Program-made: the position numbers and the translations under genes
Shown here: positions 39,157 to 47,309 of the stretch, piece by piece
Layout: the number at the start of each line of letters is the position of its first letter
How positions within the stretch are numbered: position 1 is the first letter of the stretch
Notes under the pieces: model-generated
Databases searched by the model: none
Seen by the model: the letters and a program-made list of their open reading frames with translations, nothing else
What the model was told of the DNA's origin: nothing
Assembly (NCBI RefSeq): GCF_021398715.1
Contig: NZ_CP090347.1
Coordinates: forward strand, 1,736,001 to 1,800,000
DNA from: Microbacterium binotii
GTDB lineage: Bacteria; Actinomycetota; Actinomycetes; Actinomycetales; Microbacteriaceae
Length of the DNA stretch: 64,000 nucleotides
Reading direction: 5' to 3'

Positions 39157-39229
39157 GGGCGATTGGCGCAGTTGGTAGCGCGCTTCCTTCACACGGAAGA
39201 GGTCATCAGTTCGAGTCTGGTATCGCCCA
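39157..39229 (+). tRNA. tRNA-Val (CAC)
   Basis: 73 bases on the opposite strand from the other three. Acceptor stem GGGCGAT/ATCGCCC, anticodon stem CTTCC/GGAAG with loop TTCACAC (anticodon CAC), T-arm ATCAG-TTCGAGT-CTGGT, discriminator A. It shares the anticodon stem and much of the D-arm with tRNA-Val(GAC), so the pair look like related valine isoacceptors. Confidence 0.95.
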
Positions 39230-39234
39230 CCCCG

Positions 39235-39259
39235 AAACCCCCGGTTCAGCCGGGGGTTT
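39235..39259 (+). terminator. Terminator of tRNA-Val(CAC)
   Basis: 10-bp perfect arms AAACCCCCGG (39235-39244) and CCGGGGGTTT (39250-39259) with loop TTCAG, 6 bases past the tRNA. The short TTT run at the base completes an intrinsic terminator. Confidence 0.85.
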
Positions 39260-39271
39260 GGCGTTTCCGGG

Positions 39272-39550
39272 CTATCCTCTCCTCCATCGCGGAGCCCTTC
39301 GCCGAAGAATCTGGTAGCCGCTCAACGCGGCGAGGACCGCCCAGAGTGTCCAGAGGATCCACACACCCGCAACGCCCACAACCGGTGCGCTCGTGCAGTA
39401 GCTCGCGTCGGGGTCCGTACCCGAGTCGTAGCAGGCCCCCTGGCTGGAGGTCGTGAGGAGCAGAACGACCGCGGCGCCCAGAAGGACGAGCGCTCCCCAC
39501 ACCAGTCCGCGGACGACCGAGCTCCGTCTTCGCGGGTTGCTCTCGCTCAT
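39272..39550 (-). CDS. Small two-span membrane protein, unknown function
   Basis: 92 residues. A basic N-tail (NPRRRSSVVR), a first helix (about 14-33), an extracytoplasmic loop with two cysteines (GACYDSGTDPDASYC) that could form a disulfide, a second helix (about 58-80) and a basic C-tail (RRRAPRWRRG). Family not recognised; the topology suggests both ends inside. Confidence 0.65.
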   Translation of the reverse strand: MSESNPRRRSSVVRGLVWGALVLLGAAVVLLLTTSSQGACYDSGTDPDASYCTSAPVVGVAGVWILWTLWAVLAALSGYQILRRRAPRWRRG

Positions 39551-39627
39551 GACCCGAGGCTACTGGTGAACGCGTCCGGATCGAGAGCGAGCCCCCGAGA
39601 CGGCCCGCGACGCGCCAGGATGGACAC

Positions 39628-40284
39628 ATGCCGTCTGCGCCGAAGCCCCCGCAGCTGAACACGCTCCACCTCGACGACCTCGCCGACGGAAGGCCCGAGG
39701 AGGTGGGTCCCGGGGCGACGCTGACCGGCAGGAGTCTGGCGATCGACCACCGTTCCCCTGTCGATCTCACCGACGCGAGACTCGACGGCGTCCGCTTCGA
39801 CCGTTTCGTCGCCCCCGAGCTGCGCCTGCGCGGGGCGGGCCTGCTCGAGGTCGCGCTCGACGCCGTCGACGTCCCCGTCGTGGACGCTGCGCGCACAGAC
39901 TGGTCTGATGCCCGTCTCAGCGGCCGTGTCGGGGCTCTCACCGCGTACGACAGCTCGCTGCGCAGCGTCCACTTCACCGGATGCCGCCTGGGCTTCGTGA
40001 ACCTGCGCGGCGCGGAGCTGCTGGATGTCCAGTTCACGGACTGCTCGATCGACGAGCTCGATCTGAGTGAGACGCGGTGCCGTCGAGTGCAGTTCACGGA
40101 CACACGGATCGCGTCTCTCGAGCTGCCTCGTGCATCGCTGACGGATATGGACCTTCGAGGCGCGGCGCTCTCGGCTGTCTCGGGCATCGGCCACCTGTCC
40201 GGCGCCACGATCTCCCACGAGCAGGCACTCCAGTTGACGCCGCTCCTTGCCGCGCACGTCGGGATCTCGATCAGCGACGAGTGA
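39628..40284 (+). CDS. Pentapeptide-repeat protein
   Basis: 218 residues. From about 45 to 190 it follows the A(D/N)LxF-like five-residue periodicity of a right-handed quadrilateral beta-helix (DLTDARLDGVRF, NLRGAELLDVQF, DLSETRCRRVQF, DLRGAALS). Such folds include DNA mimics that protect topoisomerases (Qnr, MfpA) but most have unknown roles. It is about the size of Qnr/MfpA but lacks any clear match to their loops that I can judge. It converges with the PemK-like gene, 3 bases between stops. Confidence 0.85.
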   Translation: MPSAPKPPQLNTLHLDDLADGRPEEVGPGATLTGRSLAIDHRSPVDLTDARLDGVRFDRFVAPELRLRGAGLLEVALDAVDVPVVDAARTDWSDARLSGRVGALTAYDSSLRSVHFTGCRLGFVNLRGAELLDVQFTDCSIDELDLSETRCRRVQFTDTRIASLELPRASLTDMDLRGAALSAVSGIGHLSGATISHEQALQLTPLLAAHVGISISDE

Positions 40285-40287
40285 TGA

Positions 40288-40749
40288 TCATCGCCACCCG
40301 TAGCGCGCGCGGAGAGCCTCCGCGACCCGGGCGAAGCGCGCCGCGTCCAACGCGGCGCCCTCACGCCGTAGCCCCGCGTGGGACACGCTGTAGAGCTGAT
40401 CGGTGTCAGCCCACGAGGGGCGGCGCTTCGGATCCCACCCACCCGCGCCCAGAGCGACGTAGGCATCGGACCCCGGATGCGCGCGGCTGGTGAGCTTGAC
40501 CGCATAGACGCGGTCGCGGCTCTGACGCGCGACGACGAGCACGGGACGGTCCTTGCCGCGCCCGTCACGTTCGGCGTACGGCACCCACGTCCACACGATC
40601 TCCCCCGCATCCGGAATCCCATCGGGACGCGGCGCGTACGCGAGCCTCAGACGCCCGACAGAACGCGGATCAACTTCGCACGTCTGAGGGGACGCCGCGG
40701 GACGCACCAGGCGCAGGACGCCGCGGCCGAGGCGGGAGAGCAGACCCAT
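40288..40749 (-). CDS. PemK/MazF-family protein, orphan
   Basis: 153 residues. After a basic N-terminal stretch (RLGRGVLRLVRPAA), the core reads GEIVWTWVPYAERDGRGKDRPVLVV (about 48-72), the strand-loop-strand typical of PemK/MazF endoribonuclease toxins, followed by YAVKLTSRAH. No antitoxin gene is adjacent. The N-terminal extension and WDPKRRPSWADTD loop are unlike classical MazF. It may be a chromosomal, non-toxic relative; such orphans are frequent in Microbacteriaceae. Confidence 0.75.
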   Translation of the reverse strand: MGLLSRLGRGVLRLVRPAASPQTCEVDPRSVGRLRLAYAPRPDGIPDAGEIVWTWVPYAERDGRGKDRPVLVVARQSRDRVYAVKLTSRAHPGSDAYVALGAGGWDPKRRPSWADTDQLYSVSHAGLRREGAALDAARFARVAEALRARYGWR

Positions 40750-40787
40750 CGCGCCAGCCTATCCAGACCGACGGAGGCCGCAGACGC

Positions 40788-40833
40788 CGAAAGGAGGGGG
40801 CGCCGCGGCGAACCGCGACGCCCCCTCCTTTCG
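40788..40833 (-). terminator. Long hairpin terminator of amtB
   Basis: 15-bp perfect arms CGAAAGGAGGGGGCG (40788-40802) and CGCCCCCTCCTTTCG (40819-40833). The loop itself contains a CGCGG/CCGCG inner stem. It starts 13 bases past the amtB stop on the leftward strand; TTTCGG follows, so a short U-run is present. Confidence 0.85.
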
Positions 40834-40845
40834 GGAGACGATGTG

Positions 40846-42072
40846 TCAGGACTGCTCGGCGAGCGAGTAGCCCTCCTCACCGTGGACCGTGGAGTCCACA
40901 CCGGCGAGCTCATCTTCGTTCTTGATGCGGAAGCCGATCGTCTTCTCGATCGCGAAGCCGATGATCCATGCGACGACGAAGGAGTAGATCAGCACACCCA
41001 GCGCGGCGATGACCTGCAGCACGAGCTGCTCGTAGTTGCCGCCGACGAACAGGCCCGTCTCGGTGGCGAAGAAGCCGAGGTAGACCGTTCCGATCAGACC
41101 ACCGACGAGGTGGATGCCGACCACGTCGAGCGAGTCGTCGTAACCGAGCTTCCACTTCAGCTCGATCGCCAGGGCGCAGACGGCGCCGGTGAGGACACCG
41201 AGCAGCAGAGCCCAACCGGGCGTGAGGTTGGCGCACGAGGGGGTGATGGCGACGAGACCGGCGACGGCACCCGAGGCAGCACCCACCGAGGTGGCCTTGC
41301 CGTCCTTGAGCTTCTCGACGACGAGCCAACCGATGATGGCGGCAGCGGTCGCACCCAGGGTGTTGATGATGATCAGACCGACCGAGGAGTCCTCGGTGCC
41401 GAGCAGACCGAACGTGCCCTCAGCGCCGGCGTTGAAGCCGAACCACCCGAACCACAGGATCGCCGCACCGAGCATGACGAGCGGCACGTTGTGGGGCTTC
41501 GTGATGCCCTTCTGGAATCCGATGCGCTTGCCGAGGACGAGCGCGAGGGCGAGCGCCGCGGCACCCGCGTTGATGTGCACCGCGGTGCCACCTGCGTAGT
41601 CGATGACCGAGGTCGAGAAGCCGAAGGTCGTGCCCAGCTCCATGATCCAGCCGCCGCCCCACACCCAGGCTGCGACGGGGAAGTAGACGACCGTGGCCCA
41701 GACGCCGGCGAAGATCATCCAGGCGCCGAACTTGGCGCGGTCGGCGATCGCACCGGAGATCAGGGCGACCGTGATGATCGCGAACGTCGCGCCGAAGGTC
41801 GCGCCGACCAGACCGTTGTCGTCGAGCCCGCCCAGGCCGAAGTCGGAGAAGGGGTTGCCGGCGAACGACAACGGGCTTTCGACGGCGCTCATGTTGAACC
41901 CGTAGAGGATCCACAGGACGCTGACCAGGCCGAGCGCGCCGAAGCTCATCATCATCATGCTGACGACGCTCTTGGCCTTGACGAGTCCTCCGTAGAAGAA
42001 CGCGACGCCCGGCGTCATGAAGAGCACAAGTGCCGTCGCAGCGACGGACCAGGCGAGATTTCCGCTATCCAT
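40846..42072 (-). CDS. amtB: Ammonium transporter Amt
   Basis: Channel-like ammonium uptake protein. 408 residues and about eleven membrane helices; no clear signal peptide. Family features include FFYGGLVKAKSVVSMMMMSFGAL near 24-46, AWVWGGGWI, DYAGGTAVHINAGAAALALAL with the first pore histidine, and GIHLVGGLIGTVYLG with the second. ATG 42072 is chosen for the AGGA 5 bases upstream; an in-frame ATG at 42084 is weaker. A GlnR-like box lies 117 bases upstream. No glnK follows, which is unusual. Confidence 0.95.
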   Translation of the reverse strand: MDSGNLAWSVAATALVLFMTPGVAFFYGGLVKAKSVVSMMMMSFGALGLVSVLWILYGFNMSAVESPLSFAGNPFSDFGLGGLDDNGLVGATFGATFAIITVALISGAIADRAKFGAWMIFAGVWATVVYFPVAAWVWGGGWIMELGTTFGFSTSVIDYAGGTAVHINAGAAALALALVLGKRIGFQKGITKPHNVPLVMLGAAILWFGWFGFNAGAEGTFGLLGTEDSSVGLIIINTLGATAAAIIGWLVVEKLKDGKATSVGAASGAVAGLVAITPSCANLTPGWALLLGVLTGAVCALAIELKWKLGYDDSLDVVGIHLVGGLIGTVYLGFFATETGLFVGGNYEQLVLQVIAALGVLIYSFVVAWIIGFAIEKTIGFRIKNEDELAGVDSTVHGEEGYSLAEQS

Positions 42073-42188
42073 GAAATTCCTCATCCATGTCGTGTTACTC
42101 GAGGTAATCCCAGGGCCGCAGATCGGGTCGCAGCTCCTCAGGACGTCCACAGTTTGTCGAGAAGGAGTTCCAGCGGTGCGCGAATGGT

Positions 42189-42204
42189 GTTTCCGCTTTG
42201 TTAC
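42189..42204. promoter_or_regulatory. GlnR-like nitrogen-control box upstream of amtB
   Basis: On the leftward strand the 16 bases read GTAAC-AAAGCG-GAAAC, matching the actinobacterial GlnR pattern gTnAc-n6-GaAAc with no mismatch. A weaker GAAAC-n6-TTTAC pair follows at 42220-42235. It lies 117 bases before the amtB start, the right place for activation under nitrogen limitation. The glnR gene itself is not in the window. Confidence 0.65.
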
Positions 42205-42266
42205 AGCCGGCCCACCACGGTAAACAACAGGTTTCCCCGCACCGGGAACCCGCCAGGGATCGCGGC

Positions 42267-43301
42267 TCAGGAGTGGGTGAGCGCGATCAGCCGTGAGATG
42301 GCGCGAAGGTACTTCTTGCGATAGCCGCCCGCGAGCATCTCGTCGCCGAACACCTGGTCCAAGGCGACGCCGGTGGCTCGTATCGGGATCTGCGCGTCGT
42401 AGGCGCGATCGACGAAGGCGACGAGCCGGAGGGCCGCGGACTGGTCGGTCAACTGCTGCACGTCGCGCAGCCCGATGGTCGTCAGCCCGTCGATGAGGCG
42501 GATGTACCGCGACGGGTGCACTTTCGCCAGATGGGCGATGAGGGCCGAGAACTCGTCATCGGAGACGACACCGGATGCGGCAGCCTCGGCGAGAGCGCCC
42601 TCGTACGCCCCCGCATCCAGAACGACCGCATGCCCGTCCACCGCACGCTGGCGGTAGTCGACACCGTCGATCCGCAGCGTTTCGAACGAGGCCGACATCG
42701 CCTGGATCTCGCGTAGGAAGTCCTGCGCGGCGAAACGCCCCTCCCCCAGTGCGTTCGGCGGGGTGTTCGAGGTGGCGGCCAGTTTTGTGCCGGATGCGAC
42801 GAGCTCGCCGAGCAGGCGTGTCATCACCATCGTGTCGCCCGGGTCGTCCAGCTCGAACTCGTCGATGCACAGGAGATCGGAGCCGCGGAACAACTCGACG
42901 GTCTGCTGGTAGCCGAGGGCGCCGACGAGCGCCGTGTACTCGATGAACGAACCGAAGTACTTCCGGCGCGCGGGCATCGCGTGATAGATGGATGCCAGCA
43001 GGTGCGTCTTGCCGACACCGAAGCCGCCGTCGAGGTAGACGCCCGGTTTGCGCTCGGGGGCGCGGGGAGCGCGGCGGAACAGACCGCGCTTGGGCGCCTC
43101 GACCACGGCGCCGGCGAACTCACGAAGTGTCTGCTTGGCCTCGGCCTGCGACGGAAAGGCATCATCCGCCCGGTACGTGTCGAAGCTCGCGTCGGCGAAC
43201 TGCGGCGGAGGCACGAGGGCGGCGACCATGTCCGCACCGGTCACCTGCGGAGACCGCTCGGCGAGATGCACGAATGCGTTCTGATGAGCGGGCGAAGTCA
43301 T
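42267..43301 (-). CDS. zapE: Cell division ATPase ZapE (AFG1 family)
   Basis: 344-residue AFG1-like P-loop ATPase. Walker [10 protein letters not shown] at 92-100, Walker [13 protein letters not shown], sensor [15 protein letters not shown], then a small C-terminal helical part ending [14 protein letters not shown]. In E. coli ZapE destabilises the Z-ring under low-oxygen or heat stress; in mitochondria the relative handles respiratory proteins. Which applies here is unknown. It diverges from the sulfurtransferase gene. Confidence 0.9.
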   Translation of the reverse strand: MTSPAHQNAFVHLAERSPQVTGADMVAALVPPPQFADASFDTYRADDAFPSQAEAKQTLREFAGAVVEAPKRGLFRRAPRAPERKPGVYLDGGFGVGKTHLLASIYHAMPARRKYFGSFIEYTALVGALGYQQTVELFRGSDLLCIDEFELDDPGDTMVMTRLLGELVASGTKLAATSNTPPNALGEGRFAAQDFLREIQAMSASFETLRIDGVDYRQRAVDGHAVVLDAGAYEGALAEAAASGVVSDDEFSALIAHLAKVHPSRYIRLIDGLTTIGLRDVQQLTDQSAALRLVAFVDRAYDAQIPIRATGVALDQVFGDEMLAGGYRKKYLRAISRLIALTHS

Positions 43302-43423
43302 GCGGAATCCTGTGTCACACGGTTACGGAGTGGATGCGGGTGAGGCGACGCGAACCTAGGCTCGGTCGGGCGACGTGCTCACTTTACGTGCTCGGTCGCA
43401 CCCCGACCGAACAGGAGATCCCC

Positions 43424-44326
43424 GTGCCCGTCGACCTCGATGCCTCGTCCGAGAAGTTCACCGCTTACGCGCACCCCGAGCGCCTCGTCACCACTCAGTG
43501 GCTTCAGGACCGCCTGGGGGCTCCCGGACTCGTCGTCGTCGAGTCGGATGAGGACGTTCTCCTGTATGAGACGGGACACATCCCCGGTGCGGTGAAGGTG
43601 GACTGGCACACAGAGCTGAACGATCCCGTCGTGCGCGACTACGTCGACGGCCACGGGTTCGCCGAGCTCCTGAGCCGCAAGGGCATCTCGCGCGACGACA
43701 CCGTCGTGATCTACGGCGACAAGAACAACTGGTGGGCGGCCTACGCGCTCTGGGTGTTCTCACTGTTCGGTCATGAGGACGTCCGACTGCTCGACGGTGG
43801 CCGCGACCGCTGGATCGCCGAGGGGCGGGAGATCACCACCGAGCCCGCGAACCGCGCGCGCACCGATTACCCCGTCGTCGAGCGCGACGACAGCGCGCTG
43901 CGCGCCTACAAGGAGGACGTCCTCGCGCACCTCGGGCATCCGCTGATCGATGTGCGCTCCCCCGAGGAGTATTCGGGCGAGCGCACCAGCGCTCCCGCGT
44001 ATCCCGAGGAGGGCGCTCTGCGAGCCGGCCACATCCCGTCCGCGCAGAGTGTGCCGTGGGCACGCGCAGTCGCCGATGACGGCACGTTCAAGACCCGCCA
44101 GGACCTGGATGCGATCTACCGCGATGAAGCCGGCCTGACCGACGGCGAGCCGGTCGTCGCGTACTGCCGGATCGGTGAGCGCTCCAGTCACACCTGGTTC
44201 GTCCTGAAGCACTTGCTCGGCTTCGAGGACGTCCGCAACTACGACGGTTCCTGGACCGAGTGGGGCAGCGCGGTGCGCGTTCCCATCGTCACCGGCGCCG
44301 AGCCGGGCGAGGTGCCCGGCCGCTAG
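43424..44326 (+). CDS. sseA: Thiosulfate/3-mercaptopyruvate sulfurtransferase (rhodanese)
   Basis: 300 residues with tandem rhodanese domains. The N-terminal domain is catalytically dead ([11 protein letters not shown] in place of the loop). The C-terminal domain has the active-site loop [12 protein letters not shown] with Cys about residue 248. The GTG at 43424 follows CAGGAG by 6 bases. It lies directly upstream of sufE, the same pairing seen in mycobacteria, so it probably feeds persulfide sulfur to SufE. Substrate (thiosulfate or mercaptopyruvate) is not decided by the loop. Confidence 0.92.
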   Translation: MPVDLDASSEKFTAYAHPERLVTTQWLQDRLGAPGLVVVESDEDVLLYETGHIPGAVKVDWHTELNDPVVRDYVDGHGFAELLSRKGISRDDTVVIYGDKNNWWAAYALWVFSLFGHEDVRLLDGGRDRWIAEGREITTEPANRARTDYPVVERDDSALRAYKEDVLAHLGHPLIDVRSPEEYSGERTSAPAYPEEGALRAGHIPSAQSVPWARAVADDGTFKTRQDLDAIYRDEAGLTDGEPVVAYCRIGERSSHTWFVLKHLLGFEDVRNYDGSWTEWGSAVRVPIVTGAEPGEVPGR

Positions 44327-44341
44327 ACGCTGCGTGCGAGA

Positions 44342-44791
44342 ATGTCGCGGATGACCGACAGCGCCCTCCCCGAGAAGCTCGCCGAGATCCGCGAGGACTT
44401 CCTCGCCCTCGCCGAACCCGAACGCCTGCAGCTGCTTCTGGAGTTCTCGCAGGAGCTCCCGCCGATCCCGGCGGAATACGAGGGCCACCCCGAGCTGTGC
44501 GAGCGGGTGGCCGAGTGCCAGTCCCCCGTGTACATCGTCGTCGATGTGGATGGCGAGGGCATCGTGGCGATGCACGCCACCGCTCCGGCGGAGGCCCCCA
44601 CGACCCGCGGCTTCGCGAGCATCCTCGCCCAGGGGTTGACCGGCCTCACCGTCGCGGACGCCCTCGCCGTGCCGGACGACTATCCGCAGAGCCTGGGGCT
44701 GACCCGCGCGGTCTCTCCCCTGCGCATCGCAGGGATGACGGGAATGCTCCTGCGGGCGAAGCGACAGATCCAGCGCAAGAGCGGCACCTGA
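44342..44791 (+). CDS. sufE: SufE-family sulfur acceptor
   Basis: 149 residues. SufE carries persulfide sulfur to Fe-S assembly machinery. The accepting cysteine is in ERVAECQSPVYI (about residue 59), the family's conserved C-Q-S motif. A second cysteine lies 6 residues earlier (ELCERV). The ATG at 44342 and an in-frame ATG at 44351 are both possible. Located 15 bases after the rhodanese gene, so the two are an operon. No suf cluster lies in the window. Confidence 0.92.
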   Translation: MSRMTDSALPEKLAEIREDFLALAEPERLQLLLEFSQELPPIPAEYEGHPELCERVAECQSPVYIVVDVDGEGIVAMHATAPAEAPTTRGFASILAQGLTGLTVADALAVPDDYPQSLGLTRAVSPLRIAGMTGMLLRAKRQIQRKSGT

Positions 44792-44793
44792 CG

Positions 44794-45504
44794 ATGCACC
44801 TCACGCGGGTGATCCCCTGCCCCACGGAACGCATCGACGCCGGTGACGACGCCGGGCTCGCGTGGCTGCGCGCCGAGTACGAGCCCAGCGCCGAGAGATC
44901 GGTGCGGCTCAACATGATCACGTCGTTGACGGGGTCTGCGACGGGCACGGACGGCACGAGCGACACGCTCTCGAGTCCCGTGGACCGCCGCATCCTCGGG
45001 GTCATCCGCGGATGGAGCGATGTCGTGGTGGTCGGCGCGCAGAGCGTGCGCGCCGAGCGATACGTCGTCCCCAAGCGCACCCGCCTGGCGATCGTCACAC
45101 GAACGGGACGACTCGACGGCCACCAGCTCGCGCCCGACGATGACACCGCACGCGTCTTCCTGGTGTGCGCCGAGCGCGACGCCGCCACTGTGAGACGCAA
45201 CAGCGAGAGTCTGGGGCTCGACGTCATCGTGGTTCCGGGTGACGACATCGATCCCTCGCGCGTCATCTCGGCGTTCGCCGATCGCGGGTGGCTGCGTGTC
45301 GTCTGCGAGGGCGGTCCCACGCTCGCCTCGCAGTTCGCGCAGGCAGGCGTGATCGACGAGTTCTGCGTTTCCGTCGCGCCGCAGCTCGTACCGGCCACCG
45401 CGCCGTTCATCCGCGTTCCCGACGGTCACACGCTGGCGGCTCCGCACGGTCTGCTCGTCGACGACTCCGGCTTCAGCTACCTGCGGGCTCGACCGTCGGT
45501 GTGA
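44794..45504 (+). CDS. RibD C-terminal/dihydrofolate-reductase-fold reductase
   Basis: 236 residues with the RibD-C fold: LNMITSLTGSATGTDGTSD near 41-59 (substrate/NADPH strand and loop), VVVVGAQSVRAERY near 79-92, VVCEGGPTLASQFAQAGVIDEF near 169-190 and a final strand with LRARPSV. Members reduce riboflavin precursors in RibD or act as stand-alone NADPH reductases. No rib genes are nearby and the deaminase half is absent, so its substrate is unknown. It starts 2 bases after sufE. Its last 32 bases overlap the convergent hydrolase gene. Confidence 0.88.
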   Translation: MHLTRVIPCPTERIDAGDDAGLAWLRAEYEPSAERSVRLNMITSLTGSATGTDGTSDTLSSPVDRRILGVIRGWSDVVVVGAQSVRAERYVVPKRTRLAIVTRTGRLDGHQLAPDDDTARVFLVCAERDAATVRRNSESLGLDVIVVPGDDIDPSRVISAFADRGWLRVVCEGGPTLASQFAQAGVIDEFCVSVAPQLVPATAPFIRVPDGHTLAAPHGLLVDDSGFSYLRARPSV

Positions 45505-46696
45505 GGCCCTGCGCACGCACCCAGTCGCGGATGCGGGCACTCCACCGCTGCTCGTCGTAGTTCCACAGCTTCGTGTGGCGGGCGACCTCGAAGACCTCGA
45601 GCTCGACGAGGTCGGGACGCGCCTGACGAAGATCGTGCGATGCATCGGAGGGCACGAAGCCGTCGTCGTCGCTGTGCAGGATGAGGATCGGGTCGCGGAG
45701 TTCGTCCGCCCGCGCGACGACGTCCAGACGATCGAACGGGATAGGAGCGCCGGTGCGGGTGAAAGCCGTGCCCCAGTCCGACTCCAGTGCCGAGATGGCG
45801 AGCTTGGTGACCGTGGCCGGAAGCTTCATGAGCTCTGCCTGGTAGTCGAGCACGACACGCCAATCGATGACGGGCGAGTCCAGCACGACACCGGCGATCA
45901 TGTCGCGGTGCGCCGAGCTGAGCGCCAGCTGCAGGGCGATCGCACCACCCATCGACCATCCCATGAGCAGGATGCGGCGGGCGCCGTTGCGGCGGGCGAA
46001 GCCGATCGCCGCATCCACGTCGCGCCACTCCGTGGCCCCGAGCCCGTACGTGCCCGTGCGGCTGCGCGGCGCCTCACCGTCGTTGCGGTAGGAGACGACG
46101 AGCGTCGTGATGCCGAGGTTGTGCATGAGAGGGACGGCACGAAGGCACTCCGCGCGGGTCGTTCCGCGGCCGTGGATCTGGATGCACCACACATCCGTGT
46201 CCTGCTCGGCCGGGAAGAGCCAGGCCGGGCATGGTCCGACCGCCGAACCGATGAGCTGCGAGCTGAAGGGCAGCTGCAGTTGTTCCGGGCGGTCGAAGTA
46301 CCAGCCGCTGAAGGCAGCCTCGGCGGAGAGCCGCGCATCCTGTCCGACATGCGTCAGCAGCTTGCGTTTGACGCCGGCCTCGTTCTCGGCCAGCACGCTG
46401 CCGAGCTTCACGTAGTCCTCGGTGCCGCGGGTGAACAGGCCGTAGCGCCCCGGCAGCCCGGTGTCGTCGTTGCGCTCGAGGGTGATCGTCTGCGAGGCGG
46501 GATCGAGCGCGAGGATGCGGGTGTCGGCGCGACGCCCGGCGGGCGTCACGACCTGACGCGCGACCCGGATGGCGACGGCTCCGATCAGAGCGGAGCAGAG
46601 TGCCGTCGCGGTCGCGAGAGCGACGGCTGCGCCGCGGAAGAGGGCGAAGGCGGTGGGTGAGGCGCCATGGCGGGCGGCGCGCCTGGAGTCCAACAT
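45473..46696 (-). CDS. Membrane-anchored alpha/beta hydrolase
   Basis: 407 residues. One N-terminal membrane helix (about 18-45, AAVALATATALCSALIGAVAI) precedes a 110-residue non-catalytic domain and a C-terminal hydrolase. The nucleophile elbow GWSMGGAIAL has Ser, with acid in ILHSDDDGFVP and His in VARHTKLWNY. The fold is like prolyl-oligopeptidase-type or acyl-esterase proteins; the exact substrate is unknown. The catalytic part is probably outside the membrane. The 3' end overlaps the RibD-C reductase by 32 bases on the other strand. Confidence 0.88.
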   Translation of the reverse strand: MLDSRRAARHGASPTAFALFRGAAVALATATALCSALIGAVAIRVARQVVTPAGRRADTRILALDPASQTITLERNDDTGLPGRYGLFTRGTEDYVKLGSVLAENEAGVKRKLLTHVGQDARLSAEAAFSGWYFDRPEQLQLPFSSQLIGSAVGPCPAWLFPAEQDTDVWCIQIHGRGTTRAECLRAVPLMHNLGITTLVVSYRNDGEAPRSRTGTYGLGATEWRDVDAAIGFARRNGARRILLMGWSMGGAIALQLALSSAHRDMIAGVVLDSPVIDWRVVLDYQAELMKLPATVTKLAISALESDWGTAFTRTGAPIPFDRLDVVARADELRDPILILHSDDDGFVPSDASHDLRQARPDLVELEVFEVARHTKLWNYDEQRWSARIRDWVRAQGLTPTVEPAGS

Positions 46697-46721
46697 CGTG
46701 GCTTCACTCTAGTCTGTCGCC

Positions 46722-47309
46722 GTGCCCTCCGACCCAGCCGCACCCGCGTCTGCACTCGACGACGCCGTCGCGCGGATCCTCGAGGTGTCGTTCCGCGAGG
46801 ACCTCGTCGTGCGGCAGATTCCCGCTCCGTCCGGTATCGCCCCCGCGTCGTTCGCGCTGGCGGGCGACGTGCGACCCGAGCCCGGTGAGCACGAGTCCGC
46901 CTTCGGCACGGGTCGCTTCCTGCTCCTTCATGACGCGTCCGAGCCGGAACCCTGGGACTCGCCGTGGCGCATCGTCTGCTTCGCGCAGGCTCCTCTCGAC
47001 ACCGAGATCGGCACGGATCCGTTGGTCGCCGATGTGGCCTGGTCCTGGCTCGTCGACGCACTGCAGACCCGCGATGCGGGCTATCACGCCGCATCGGGTA
47101 CGGCCACGAAGACCCTGTCCAAGGGGTTCGGGTCGCTCGCCGCAGAGGGGGACGGCGCCCAGATCGAACTGCGTGCATCGTGGTCTCCGGAGGGCGAGAT
47201 CGAACGACACGTCGAAGCGTGGGCAGAATTGGTATGCATGCTCGCCGGGCTCCCGCCCGGCTCGGAAGGGATCGCACAGATCCGGGGAAGGGGTTCATCC
47301 CGTGCCTGA
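46722..47309 (+). CDS. DUF3000 family protein
   Basis: 195 residues from GTG 46722. Matches the actinobacterial DUF3000 pattern: FREDLVVRQIPAPSGIAPASFAL near residues 24-46, VADVAWSWLVDALQTR, and EAWAELVCMLAGLPPGSEG near 165-183. No known activity. The stop overlaps the start of the RNase D-like gene by 8 bases, and this pairing is conserved among Actinobacteria, suggesting a shared RNA-related role by inference only. Confidence 0.85.
   Translation: MPSDPAAPASALDDAVARILEVSFREDLVVRQIPAPSGIAPASFALAGDVRPEPGEHESAFGTGRFLLLHDASEPEPWDSPWRIVCFAQAPLDTEIGTDPLVADVAWSWLVDALQTRDAGYHAASGTATKTLSKGFGSLAAEGDGAQIELRASWSPEGEIERHVEAWAELVCMLAGLPPGSEGIAQIRGRGSSRA

Noticed and set aside
38641..39272. tRNA cluster as an integrated element or att site
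   Set aside because: No integrase, no duplicated tRNA 3' ends, and no compositional shift in the flanks.
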